From an uncultured Prevotella sp. (GTDB lineage Bacteria > Bacteroidota > Bacteroidia > Bacteroidales > Bacteroidaceae), in the NCBI GenBank assembly GCA_934217675.1, contig CAKQCV010000028.1, positions 1 to 31,036 of the forward strand: DNA of 31,036 bases, in the 5' to 3' direction. Positions 17,246 through 26,182 of the stretch are shown here, in pieces; position 1 is the stretch's first letter, and every line of letters starts with the position of its first letter. Made by a program: the position numbers and the translations under genes. Under the pieces are notes generated by a model. The model was given only the letters and a program-made list of their open reading frames with translations. It made no database searches and was not told the origin of the DNA.

Positions 17246-18376
17246 ATGAAGAAGTTTTTAATGTTTTTGATTACTGCGACATTGTTCGCAGCTTGCTCAT
17301 CTGAAGATTCCTCATTGAGCGGAAACACTGGAAACGATGAGCAAAGAAGTACCGAGGTTTACATTATGGGTAAGAGTATTGTACCGACAAGGAGTATGCA
17401 AGCTCCACAAGCGACGAACTATGCCGATGCTTATTTCTATATACGCATCGATGGGCGTATTCCAAAGCAAATAGGTCAGTATAATTCTAAGGAATATTGG
17501 CCACAGACAGTAAACGGTAGCTCGGTATTCTCAAATGGTAACAAGGGACTGGTGGATACAAGCTATCCTTACTGGAAGTTCTACAGTGAAGACGGGCAGA
17601 CAAGCACTCGTGAATATCTGTATGATACAACTGGAAAGGCAGTAGAGAAAGTCATTAGCAATGTGCCTACATTTGCCAGCATGATGCAGGGCAACGAGAA
17701 AGACAAGGATGCGGTGGCTGCTATAGATACCAAGAATTTGAAAATTATTTGGTATGTGGCAAAGTATACTTATGGAAAATGGCATGTAGACGGTGTTCTA
17801 ACATACGAAAACGTTGACAACATAACAGAAATTCCAGACTTTGAAGAGGAGAAGGATATGGACGATTCTGCTGATGAACCTATGCTCTCTGACGATGAGA
17901 ATGGAAACATTGAGGTTGACATCCATCAGCAAGAGCACCAGACTTGGCAGGAAATAAAAACTTCTGTACACATCCGTGACCTTGTTGATAAACTCACCGT
18001 AGAGATTCCTCTTGAATATGAAAACATTGCTGAGACCGATGATTTTGCAATACGTACCTACGACTTAAACCTTGAATCAAAGGTGTATATCAATGGAACT
18101 GAATACGCTCTTGATGGCACTAACCCTATAAAGGTTACCATAGAGCATTTGGCTAACAAGGCTGTGTTTACAATAGTATGTACGGATGCGAAATATTTGG
18201 CAGCTCTTCGCAAGGAGTACGGTGATGGAGCTACTGTGGAGATTCACACTTATCCTAAAAATTTGACAAAAGAACAGGTGTGGACAAAGTTGAAGCAGGC
18301 AACGGTTAAGGTTTTACCTGCCACATACGAAAGATTGAAGTTTAACGGCGCAACAAGCGCATTCTTTGCTGAATAA
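17246..18376 (+). CDS. Lipoprotein of unknown family in the exopolysaccharide-like operon
   Basis: 376 residues. The type II signal peptide ends in FAAC (Cys17), followed by a Ser/Asn/Gly-rich linker, so it is lipid-anchored in the periplasm or at the surface. I do not recognise a family. About 35-200 is rich in Tyr, Trp and Gly and looks like a beta-rich domain. About 205-235 is a strongly acidic linker (EEEKDMDDSADEP, LSDDENG). About 245-370 looks like a second beta/alpha domain. It lies 61 bp after the kinase; a weak -7-like TGTATTTG (17208-17215) lies in that gap. Its position between the kinase and the synthase genes suggests a sensor or accessory part of the export machine, but this is inference. 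Confidence 0.85.
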   Translation: MKKFLMFLITATLFAACSSEDSSLSGNTGNDEQRSTEVYIMGKSIVPTRSMQAPQATNYADAYFYIRIDGRIPKQIGQYNSKEYWPQTVNGSSVFSNGNKGLVDTSYPYWKFYSEDGQTSTREYLYDTTGKAVEKVISNVPTFASMMQGNEKDKDAVAAIDTKNLKIIWYVAKYTYGKWHVDGVLTYENVDNITEIPDFEEEKDMDDSADEPMLSDDENGNIEVDIHQQEHQTWQEIKTSVHIRDLVDKLTVEIPLEYENIAETDDFAIRTYDLNLESKVYINGTEYALDGTNPIKVTIEHLANKAVFTIVCTDAKYLAALRKEYGDGATVEIHTYPKNLTKEQVWTKLKQATVKVLPATYERLKFNGATSAFFAE

Positions 18377-18414
18377 AGAAAGGAGCAGCATAAGTATTGC
18401 AACCTTATATAGAT

Positions 18415-19620
18415 ATGGATTTTGACTACCCTGACGGACAGTCGGTTGACTTTTACGGATATGAAGTCGTTGAGTTTTATCTCAAACGGCTTCTTCTGTA
18501 TTTTTCAGACTATGCCTTGAATATACGGTTGTTATATGGCTTGATAATAGTATGTATCATCACTATGATGGTGCTGTTTGTGCTGTTTATACATAGGATA
18601 AGGCGTGATCGCCGGAGACAAAGAGAATTCGAATCTGCAAAGAAAAATTTGTATGATGGATTCTATAAAATATTGATTTCTGGTACAAAACCTGAAGTAA
18701 AGGATCTTGAACTGGCATGCGACATGACATTGGATTTGATAACAAGCTACAGACCGGAAACGCTTTCGAAACTTATATCCGAAATATGTATGGATTTGAG
18801 TAGAGAGCTTGGTAATATTCCAAATGCTGACATACTGTGTTCTTTGACAGGAGTAAAGGCTCTTTATGAGAGAAACCTTACAAGTTCGCACAATGTGCTG
18901 TTCACTCTGCAAAACCTTGTGAATATGCATATTCCTGTGAATGAAGGACTGTTGGCGATATATATCAATCATTACAACAATAATGTGCGTCACATGGCAC
19001 GTATGTGTCATATCATATCATCAAGTTCAGACCCTTATCGTTATTTCTTTGATGATCTCAACGAGCAGCAGGGGTTATGGCGATTCATGATGCTTCACCG
19101 CCTGTTTGGTTGGATTAAAGCAAATGAGAGACAGATGCCACAGTTCCTTATACTTGCGGAGAAAGTGCATAACGAGGAATCTGTAGCATTTCTGATACAG
19201 GAAGTGGCTTATTGGGGTACAGACAAGGAAAAAGCATCATTGCATGAGTTGTTCCTGTCGCCAAACTACCACTATCGTGCAGCAGCATTGCATGCAGTAG
19301 CGATACTTCGCGACAAGAATCAGGAGAAAGATGCCATAGATACTTTCGAGCAGCAACCAGAGGCTATACGTCAAGAGGTACTCAAGGCAGTATATGCGAT
19401 AAACTCAGGAAAGTATACGGATTTCTTTGTGAGAGCATACCGCACATCTTCGTTGAAACAAACACGCGAGGTAGCATTGAACTGTTTGTATACATACGGT
19501 AAAGACGGACGCCGCACCTTCGAACTCTTGCGAGGCGAGGTGCTTGAAAATGAGAGTGATCGTGTACTTATGGATCAGATTGATGCCATGGGAATATTGA
19601 ATCAGTTAAGAATGTTTTAA
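18415..19620 (+). CDS. Membrane-anchored HEAT-repeat-like protein
   Basis: 401 residues from the ATG at 18415. An in-frame TTG at 18397 would add six residues and has AGGAG 11 bp before it, so it cannot be excluded. A short N-terminal part is followed by one membrane helix (about 39-60) and then a basic stretch (RRDRRRQR), which places the long C-terminal part in the cytoplasm. That part is all-helical with HEAT-like repeats, clearest in the last 150 residues (YHYRAAALHAVAIL, AIRQEVLKAVYAI). It probably acts as a scaffold or regulator. The stop is 2 bp from the start of the glycosyltransferase gene, which suggests translational coupling and a direct partnership, perhaps as the co-polymerase subunit. 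Family assignment is by pattern only. Confidence 0.82.
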   Translation: MDFDYPDGQSVDFYGYEVVEFYLKRLLLYFSDYALNIRLLYGLIIVCIITMMVLFVLFIHRIRRDRRRQREFESAKKNLYDGFYKILISGTKPEVKDLELACDMTLDLITSYRPETLSKLISEICMDLSRELGNIPNADILCSLTGVKALYERNLTSSHNVLFTLQNLVNMHIPVNEGLLAIYINHYNNNVRHMARMCHIISSSSDPYRYFFDDLNEQQGLWRFMMLHRLFGWIKANERQMPQFLILAEKVHNEESVAFLIQEVAYWGTDKEKASLHELFLSPNYHYRAAALHAVAILRDKNQEKDAIDTFEQQPEAIRQEVLKAVYAINSGKYTDFFVRAYRTSSLKQTREVALNCLYTYGKDGRRTFELLRGEVLENESDRVLMDQIDAMGILNQLRMF

Positions 19621-19622
19621 AT

Positions 19623-21065
19623 ATGTGGGAGTTTTTCTTTTATTTCTTTGGATATACGATATTTGGCTATTCGCTCTTGCTTATCGCCTCATACGTCATG
19701 CTGCTGATATTTGCTTATCAGTATAGCAGTGGCTGTAAGCAATGGTCGGATGACTATATTCGGCACATGGTGCAAAGTTCACCGTATGTACCGGGTATAT
19801 CTATCGTTGCTCCTGCGTATAATGAAGAGAAAACAATTATTGATAATGTGCGTTCTCTTTTGAAAATGGATTATCCGAACTTTGAGGTGTGCATTGTAAA
19901 TGATGGAAGTAAAGACAAAACGCTTGAACTGCTTATAGAGACTTTCGATATGGTCGAGGTACCGTTTGAATATGTTGAGAAGGTACACTGTGCACCATTT
20001 AAACGACTATTGAAATCAACAAATCCACGTTATTCAAGGCTTGTTGTTGTTGATAAGGTGAATGGTGGAACAAAAGCCGATGCTGTGAATGCCGGACTTA
20101 ACGTTATTTCCAATCCATATTTTATCAACACCGACGTTGACTGTATTCTTGCAAAAGATGCAATGTATCAGTGTATTTTTCCGGCAATAACCGATGAATC
20201 AGTAATTGCCGTGTCTGGAACTATGTCGATGAGTAACGGGTCAACGATAAGCGATGGTGTACTTGTAGATATCCGTCCGTCGAGTCGTCCAATACCGTTG
20301 TTTCAGGATCTTGAGTACAAGCGTTCGTTCTTGGTCGGAAAAATGGGGTGGAGCAAAATAAATGCGATGAACAATGTGTCGGGTGGTTATGGATTATTCT
20401 CTACCGAAGTTGTTATTAATGCCGGTGGCTATAGTAGCACCTCTTTTGCCGAGGATATGGATATGCTTACTCGAATGATTGCATATTGCTGTGACTTTAA
20501 GCGAAAATATCGTGTAGTTCAGATTCCACACACATGTTGTTGGACAGAGGGACCATCGAATTTGAGAATGATTTACCGACAGCGTATACGATGGGGACGT
20601 GGACTTATACAGTTGATGTGGGAGCATCGTAGGATTATTTTCAACCATAAATACAAACGCCTGGGGCTTATCTCAATGGTATATACGTTCCTTTTTGAGT
20701 TCATGGCACCGATTATTGAGTCGTTTGGATTTATCATGATGATATACCTTGCATTTACAGGAGGTGTGAATTGGGATACATTCTTTGTAACGTTTTTCGC
20801 TATTTATGTGTTCAGTTTTATGCTTTCTACATTTGTGGTATTCTATGATTACATATTAGGCTGTTCATATACGAGTATAAAAAGTTATCTAAAACTTATG
20901 TTGGCTGCAATCTTTGAACCGATTGTTTACCATCCGATAATCGTATTCTGTTCTATAGTGGGATATTTTAAATATATCACTCGACAGAAGGCTGTTTGGA
21001 CAGCAATGGAACGAACAGGAGTGAGACACGCAACGGCACCGGTACAATCATCAGGTGCGAAATAA
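19623..21065 (+). CDS. Processive family-2 glycosyltransferase (polysaccharide synthase)
   Basis: 480 residues. There is one membrane helix at the N-terminus (about 10-31), a cytoplasmic GT-A domain (about 55-330) and three to four membrane helices after about 345. The motifs of processive beta-glycan synthases are all present: Asp94 in VNDGSKDKT, DVD at 171-173, ED at 277-278 (the base), and QRIRW at 320-324, the QxxRW motif that holds the growing chain. Size and topology resemble PgaC/IcaA, hyaluronan or cellulose synthase cores. It would polymerise an activated sugar and extrude the chain across the inner membrane. There is no PilZ domain, so direct c-di-GMP control like that of BcsA is not expected. 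Polymer identity is unknown. Confidence 0.92.
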   Translation: MWEFFFYFFGYTIFGYSLLLIASYVMLLIFAYQYSSGCKQWSDDYIRHMVQSSPYVPGISIVAPAYNEEKTIIDNVRSLLKMDYPNFEVCIVNDGSKDKTLELLIETFDMVEVPFEYVEKVHCAPFKRLLKSTNPRYSRLVVVDKVNGGTKADAVNAGLNVISNPYFINTDVDCILAKDAMYQCIFPAITDESVIAVSGTMSMSNGSTISDGVLVDIRPSSRPIPLFQDLEYKRSFLVGKMGWSKINAMNNVSGGYGLFSTEVVINAGGYSSTSFAEDMDMLTRMIAYCCDFKRKYRVVQIPHTCCWTEGPSNLRMIYRQRIRWGRGLIQLMWEHRRIIFNHKYKRLGLISMVYTFLFEFMAPIIESFGFIMMIYLAFTGGVNWDTFFVTFFAIYVFSFMLSTFVVFYDYILGCSYTSIKSYLKLMLAAIFEPIVYHPIIVFCSIVGYFKYITRQKAVWTAMERTGVRHATAPVQSSGAK

Positions 21066-21081
21066 AACGAGTATATAAAAT

Positions 21082-23862
21082 ATGGCATATAGATTGTTCT
21101 TTATTATAATATTGGCATTATTCGCCCAACCTTCATCGGCACAGTATAACAGTGACCATAAGAAGGTGAACGAGAAGTATACCCCAGCAAAAGAGGGTAT
21201 GCCAGGATATTATGACCAGAACACGCGCCGACTCTTTAAACAAGGCAAGTGGGCAGAAGGATACAAAATACTTACAGAGGGACTGAAAAAATATAGTTGG
21301 CTTTCCTCTCTTAACGAGCTGATGGGTACGTATTGGGTACATTACAAACAGTATGATAAAGCGCGTTATTATTTGATACGTTCATTGCGTAACAACAGCG
21401 ACAATGTGCGTTCCAAGGAATTAATGATGAAAGTAGAGGAGATAACGAAACATTATAGTACAGCCATTGTATATTGTAATGAGTTACTTGAAACCTCGCC
21501 TTATGACTATAATCTATGGCGCAAGAAAATAGAACTTTATCGTTTGGAGGGTGATGAATCAGAAGCTTCACGGCTTCTGCAGCGTTTAAGTACAATATAC
21601 CCAGACCGTGCAGAAGTAAAGAAAGAGATACTGTGGGATTACGAGCAGAAATACCGTCGCTTTAAAGAAAAGAAAAATCTTGTTGGCCAGGAAGACATGC
21701 TTAGGAAAATGGTCGCCATTAATCCTAAAGATTCTGAGTTCCAAATGGCATTGTGCAATTTGCTGTTGCAGACGGGACGAACGGAAGAGGCGGTTGATGT
21801 TGCCGGATATGCAGCAACAATGGTAAAGAATCCATATCCGTTTGTTGAAAAGAAGGCATCAATACTTGGTGGAATGAGTCGCTATGGCGAGGCATTGTCT
21901 TATTTGCAGGGTGTAAAAAGAAGCATGTCTGGTGCAAGTGTGCAATTGGGTAGGCTGACCACCAGCTTGGAAGAAGATGCAGCACGTGCGGCAGCGCAGA
22001 ATGAACCATATTCCGCATATGCAAGACTGTATGAGAAAACTCATTCAGAAGAAGCTTTGACTTATCTTCTTAACACATCCATGTCGAGAGGCTACCTTGA
22101 CGATGCCCTTATGTATATTCGTGAGGCACGTCGTCGTAGAGGTGATACGGAGAATCTTCTTCTTCGTGAATATAATGTGCAACGCCGTTTGGGCAATACA
22201 AAGGCTGCATTGTCAATGCTTGAACGCATACATGCAAAATGGCCAGGCAATATGGACGTGAGTGAAGAACTGTGTTCCATACGTCTTGATGATGTGCGCC
22301 ACATGATGGAGCTTGCGCAATACGACGAAGCTATTGCTTTATTGGAGAAGTTGCGAGGCTTTAAGGTTGATAGCGATACTAAGAATATTGTTGAACGACG
22401 ACTTTTTACCTGTTATGTCAAGACCGGACAGCGACAAAAAGCATTACAACAGCTGAAAAATATAACAAAAGATGCTGAAACGTCGGCACAGCTATATGAA
22501 GAGATAATGTTGCCATATATAAAGCAGCTTATGAATCAAGGCAGATTGTATCAGTCGGTAAGCGAGATACAGAAAATACTTGATATGGGGCATCCTTCGG
22601 CAGATGCTTTGTTGATGGGTATCAACATTTACATGCAATTGAAGAACAATGATAAAGCACGCAGATTGGCAGATATTGGTAAGGAACGTTTCCCCGATGA
22701 ACCTGCATTTATGCTAAAGGATGCACAACTGATTGCCAGTGAGGGTGATTATGAGACAGCAATGAAGATATTGCGCACTATGCTCGATACATATATTGGT
22801 GATTCTGCTGTTGTTCGTGCATACGCAGACTGTTGTGAGTCTGCTGCAATGAAGCAGCTAAAGGATAAGAACTATGATGAGGCTATGCGCTTGATAGATG
22901 AGGCTATGCAGTATTGTCCTGACAGCAATTCTCTTATCTTGGCAAAATCTATGATATATGAAGCGCAGAAAGAATGGGACAAGGCAATAGCTATGTACAA
23001 GATGTATAAACCAGGTATTGGTGAGTTTCGTGAGTATGTGATGCATCTTGAGACATTGAAACGCCATATTATGCGAAATCAGATTTTGATTGATTATCAA
23101 AGAGCCCGTCCGTCAAGTGAAGACCGAATAAGTTCTATGGCACAAATATCGTATACCAGATTATGCAATTACAACACTTATACGCTTAGCCTTGGATATG
23201 CAGCACGAGACGGTTCCACACAGTCTGATGACCCTGATGAGGCTAATGGCGGGAACGGAGTGCAGATTAGCGGAGAATGGGAGCATACCTGGAATACAAA
23301 ACTTACAACAAATTTGATATTAGGTTGCGCAAATAAATATTTCCCACGGTTAAGGGCAGAACTAAAAGGAAGCTATGTATTGCCAGAAGACTGGACTGCA
23401 AAAGGTGGCTTGTCATATCGTTTAGTTGGTTCAGGCGCTAAAACCTCATTGCTTGGTCTTGGGATTGGGGCAATAAAGGATTTTGAGCAATTCAACGTTG
23501 GTGCCGACTTGAACATGTTTGCCATGGCTGGAACAAAGACAGACTATTTCAATGGAAATTTCTTCGTCAACGGTAGTGTCGTTGCCAAATGTTTTCCTAT
23601 CGAAGGTAGCCGCACCCATCTCTTCCTGTCAGGCAGCGTAGGAAATGCTCCGGAAATATCGTTGGTAGACAATTTGATGCCTGTAAAGTTTAATCAGCTG
23701 AACACGATGCTTGGTTTTGGAGGACTATACGTAGTAAACTCAATGCTCGACTTTGGAATGTCAGGACAGTGGTATACAATGTCGGTAAAATCTGTTTCTG
23801 GCAGCAACAATAATAATAAAAATTATTTATATTTCAATGCTAATGTTACAATTCATTTCTAA
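21082..23862 (+). CDS. TPR protein with C-terminal YaiO-like outer-membrane beta-barrel (candidate exopolysaccharide export channel)
   Basis: 926 residues. A signal peptide (about 1-20, ending SSAQ) exports it. About 35-660 is a long run of helical TPR-like repeats, for example NSLILAKSMIYEAQKEWDKA. From about 685 the sequence changes to alternating polar/hydrophobic strands (YTRLCNYNTYTLSLGYAA, FPRLRAELKGSYVLPEDW) and ends in VTIHF, a terminal Phe typical of barrels; the pattern resembles YaiO-family outer-membrane proteins. TPR scaffold plus barrel is the layout of PgaA and BcsC, which carry polymer through the periplasm and out. It starts 16 bp after the synthase gene. The export role is inferred from this layout and position. 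Confidence 0.88.
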   Translation: MAYRLFFIIILALFAQPSSAQYNSDHKKVNEKYTPAKEGMPGYYDQNTRRLFKQGKWAEGYKILTEGLKKYSWLSSLNELMGTYWVHYKQYDKARYYLIRSLRNNSDNVRSKELMMKVEEITKHYSTAIVYCNELLETSPYDYNLWRKKIELYRLEGDESEASRLLQRLSTIYPDRAEVKKEILWDYEQKYRRFKEKKNLVGQEDMLRKMVAINPKDSEFQMALCNLLLQTGRTEEAVDVAGYAATMVKNPYPFVEKKASILGGMSRYGEALSYLQGVKRSMSGASVQLGRLTTSLEEDAARAAAQNEPYSAYARLYEKTHSEEALTYLLNTSMSRGYLDDALMYIREARRRRGDTENLLLREYNVQRRLGNTKAALSMLERIHAKWPGNMDVSEELCSIRLDDVRHMMELAQYDEAIALLEKLRGFKVDSDTKNIVERRLFTCYVKTGQRQKALQQLKNITKDAETSAQLYEEIMLPYIKQLMNQGRLYQSVSEIQKILDMGHPSADALLMGINIYMQLKNNDKARRLADIGKERFPDEPAFMLKDAQLIASEGDYETAMKILRTMLDTYIGDSAVVRAYADCCESAAMKQLKDKNYDEAMRLIDEAMQYCPDSNSLILAKSMIYEAQKEWDKAIAMYKMYKPGIGEFREYVMHLETLKRHIMRNQILIDYQRARPSSEDRISSMAQISYTRLCNYNTYTLSLGYAARDGSTQSDDPDEANGGNGVQISGEWEHTWNTKLTTNLILGCANKYFPRLRAELKGSYVLPEDWTAKGGLSYRLVGSGAKTSLLGLGIGAIKDFEQFNVGADLNMFAMAGTKTDYFNGNFFVNGSVVAKCFPIEGSRTHLFLSGSVGNAPEISLVDNLMPVKFNQLNTMLGFGGLYVVNSMLDFGMSGQWYTMSVKSVSGSNNNNKNYLYFNANVTIHF

Positions 23863-25150
23863 AAGCTTGGCAGTGCTTCTCATTGCACTTGTGTTAGGCG
23901 GATGTCAAAGCAAGGCACAGCCAAATGATGCTTCATCTGGACTCTTTGAGTATCGAGGGTTATATACCCCATCGAATACAGAAGAGATGCAGAGAGCCAT
24001 GCATACCAATCATCCTGACTATGATTGGGGCTTATGGGGACATAACCTTAGCAAAGTTATCAAAGACAATGCAACAGATGGCATGTTTGCCGTTGTTGAC
24101 GGAAAGAGAAACCGTAAGCAGCTTTGTTTCTCAAGCAAGGAGTTGTATAAATGTGTGCGTGAGTATATAATAGACCAGTTCGGGAATGGTTCTTCTGAAT
24201 ACAATGAGCGTATCAGCATAATGCCGTTAGATAACAAGATAGCATGTAGGTGTGCTGCATGTATGGCAAAAGGAAATACCGAGGGCAATGCAACACCAGC
24301 TGTAACATCATTCATATCTCGTCTTGCCAAAGAATTTCCCAAACACAAGTTCTTTACATCAGCTTATCACACAACAAAGATTGCTCCCACGATTCCTTTG
24401 CCAAAGAATGTTGGTGTATTCATATCCAGTATTGATTTGCCGATGCGCGTAGACTTCAGCAAAACATCCGGGTACAAGAATTTTGTGGAAATGGTTAAAT
24501 CTTGGAAACAAAAATGCGGAAAGATATACATTTGGGATTATGAACGCAACTATGATGATTATCTTTCGCCATTCCCTTGTTTGCTTACCATGCAAGCACG
24601 ATTCAAGTTGTATAGGCAATTGGGAGTAAAAGGGATTTTTGTTAATGGTAGTGGGGATGATTATTCGGCATTTGACGATATGCAGTCGTATGTTATTGCA
24701 TCATTGATGGACAATCCAGATATAGATGTTTATAAAGCTGTTGGGAGATACTTTTCCAAGTATTATCCTATTACTGCCGACATACTCCTCAAATACTACT
24801 GGGGACTTGAAATGCGCAGTAAAACCACCAATCATATACTTCCGTTATATGGAACAATGAAGGAAATGTGTGATTCATATCTAAATGCAAAAGAGTTTGT
24901 TGACTTCCGTCGGAAACTTGATGCAAAAAGCAAGCTCACCTCAGGAGATGAGCGCAAAAGACTGAATGCATTGCTTACATCATTGTCTTACACACAGTTG
25001 GAATTATACCGTTGTGGTATTATCCCGAAGGATGTAGAAGCAGCCATAGAAATGCGTGAAATACTGAAGGGGCATAAAGAGCTTAAAGGTATGGTAAACC
25101 GCGATGAATCAGGGCATCACATAGATGATTACTTGAAACAATGGAAATGA
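23837..25150 (+). CDS. DUF4838 lipoprotein, glycoside-hydrolase-like
   Basis: 437 residues. The first ATG overlaps the end of the TPR gene by 26 bp; a second in-frame ATG is two codons on. The lipoprotein signal ends in LGGC (Cys23). The body matches DUF4838, a family related to GH67-type alpha-glucuronidases: a Cys cluster CRCAAC (137-142), IWDYERNYDDYLSPFP (232-247) and LGVKGIFVNGSGDD. It is probably a TIM-barrel-like glycan-active enzyme facing the periplasm or outside. Here it would trim, modify or release the polymer, a place held by PgaB or PslG in other export systems. Enzyme activity is not shown by sequence alone. Confidence 0.85.
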   Translation: MLMLQFISKSLAVLLIALVLGGCQSKAQPNDASSGLFEYRGLYTPSNTEEMQRAMHTNHPDYDWGLWGHNLSKVIKDNATDGMFAVVDGKRNRKQLCFSSKELYKCVREYIIDQFGNGSSEYNERISIMPLDNKIACRCAACMAKGNTEGNATPAVTSFISRLAKEFPKHKFFTSAYHTTKIAPTIPLPKNVGVFISSIDLPMRVDFSKTSGYKNFVEMVKSWKQKCGKIYIWDYERNYDDYLSPFPCLLTMQARFKLYRQLGVKGIFVNGSGDDYSAFDDMQSYVIASLMDNPDIDVYKAVGRYFSKYYPITADILLKYYWGLEMRSKTTNHILPLYGTMKEMCDSYLNAKEFVDFRRKLDAKSKLTSGDERKRLNALLTSLSYTQLELYRCGIIPKDVEAAIEMREILKGHKELKGMVNRDESGHHIDDYLKQWK

Positions 25151-25668
25151 GAATGAAATTAATAATGAAAAGGCTGTTGGGCGTTATTGTCATGGCGATG
25201 GTTGTTATGCCATTTATGTCATGCCATAAGAGACTTGGTCCGACGGTAATTCAAGTTGAAGACTCCGTACGCCATTATCCTTCGATAATTCTTGGCGATG
25301 AGCTTGACATTGTGTATGTCGTGCATAATGTGGGTAAAGAGATACTTGTGATAACGGATATACAGCCTGCATGCTCGGCAATAGAATCTTCTCCGGCAAA
25401 CGTCACAACGGTGCCACCAGGTGAAGAAGTTCTTCTTAAATTTACTTTCCATTCAGACAAGAACATTGGATTGGCAAGACACAGCATACGCCTGTTTGGA
25501 AATATAGCCCCGGCAGGAGTAGCCGAGCTTATTTTCGATACCCATGTTGTAAGACCGTCTACTGACTTGTCCGATTACGAGGAATATTACCAGAAGAATA
25601 TGAAAGCAACAGACGAGCATATCCTTGACGGACAGTATAGTGAAAAAGGATACAGCACAGATAAATAA
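25147..25668 (+). CDS. Small DUF1573-like lipoprotein
   Basis: About 173 residues. Several in-frame ATGs exist at 25141, 25147, 25153 and 25165. I chose 25147 because it makes the classic ATGA overlap with the stop of the previous gene. The signal peptide ends in FMSC, giving a lipoprotein. One Ig-like beta domain follows, with the DUF1573 pattern: VHNVGKEILVITDIQPACS, then VPPGEEVLLKFTFHSDKNIG and a HSIRLFGN strand. A charged tail of about 40 residues follows. DUF1573 domains are common in Bacteroidetes surface and periplasmic proteins, with poorly known function. The overlap ties it to the export genes. Confidence 0.82.
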   Translation: MRMKLIMKRLLGVIVMAMVVMPFMSCHKRLGPTVIQVEDSVRHYPSIILGDELDIVYVVHNVGKEILVITDIQPACSAIESSPANVTTVPPGEEVLLKFTFHSDKNIGLARHSIRLFGNIAPAGVAELIFDTHVVRPSTDLSDYEEYYQKNMKATDEHILDGQYSEKGYSTDK

Positions 25669-25701
25669 ACAAAAATAAAACGAATTTAAAATCTACAAGA
25701 T

Positions 25702-26157
25702 ATGAAACAAATAGCAGGAATTGATTCAAACAAGTTTAAGGTTCTCATTGTGGACGATATTCCCTTGAACCTGATTCTTTTAGAGAAGATGCTTATGTCG
25801 TATGAGTTCCAAATTATCAAAAAGAACAATGGACGCGAAGCACTGGAGTTTATACAAGCAACCCAAAATACTGCAGATAGTGTTGATTTGGCAATAGTTG
25901 ATTTGATGATGCCTGATATTGACGGCTATCAAGTTATAGAGTGTGTTCGTAATGGCTGCCATGACGAAAACTTTAATATTGAAGCCAAAAGCAAGAAAGA
26001 GTTGCCAATTATTATCCTGTCGGCAATGAACTTCAATGAAGATATAAAGAAAGGCTTGGATTTTGGTGCCAACGAGTTTCTGACGAAACCTGTTGTCATG
26101 GAGCAACTCTACAGCTCTGTGAATCAAGAACTGTCAAATAAGGTCGCGACTAATTAA
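25702..26157 (+). CDS. Stand-alone response-regulator receiver domain (CheY-like)
   Basis: 151 residues, only a receiver domain with no DNA-binding or enzymatic output. Key residues are present: acidic pair Asp18-Asp19 (VLIVDDI), phospho-acceptor Asp67 (IVDLMMPDIDGY), Ser107 (IILSAMN) and Lys129 (LTKPV). The segment between the phosphorylation site and the fourth strand (about 84-100) is a little longer than usual. It should be phosphorylated by the PAS kinase that opens the operon and then act by protein contact, perhaps on the synthase or the cytoplasmic HEAT-like protein. The partner is inferred. Confidence 0.93.
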   Translation: MKQIAGIDSNKFKVLIVDDIPLNLILLEKMLMSYEFQIIKKNNGREALEFIQATQNTADSVDLAIVDLMMPDIDGYQVIECVRNGCHDENFNIEAKSKKELPIIILSAMNFNEDIKKGLDFGANEFLTKPVVMEQLYSSVNQELSNKVATN

Positions 26158-26182
26158 GATAATAAAAATAATAAATAGAAAT

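Noticed and set aside
19623..25150. Assigning the operon to cellulose (bcs) or poly-GlcNAc (pga)
   Set aside because: There is no PilZ domain, BcsB, endoglucanase, PgaB-type deacetylase or PgaD. Only the synthase core and the TPR/barrel layout are shared.
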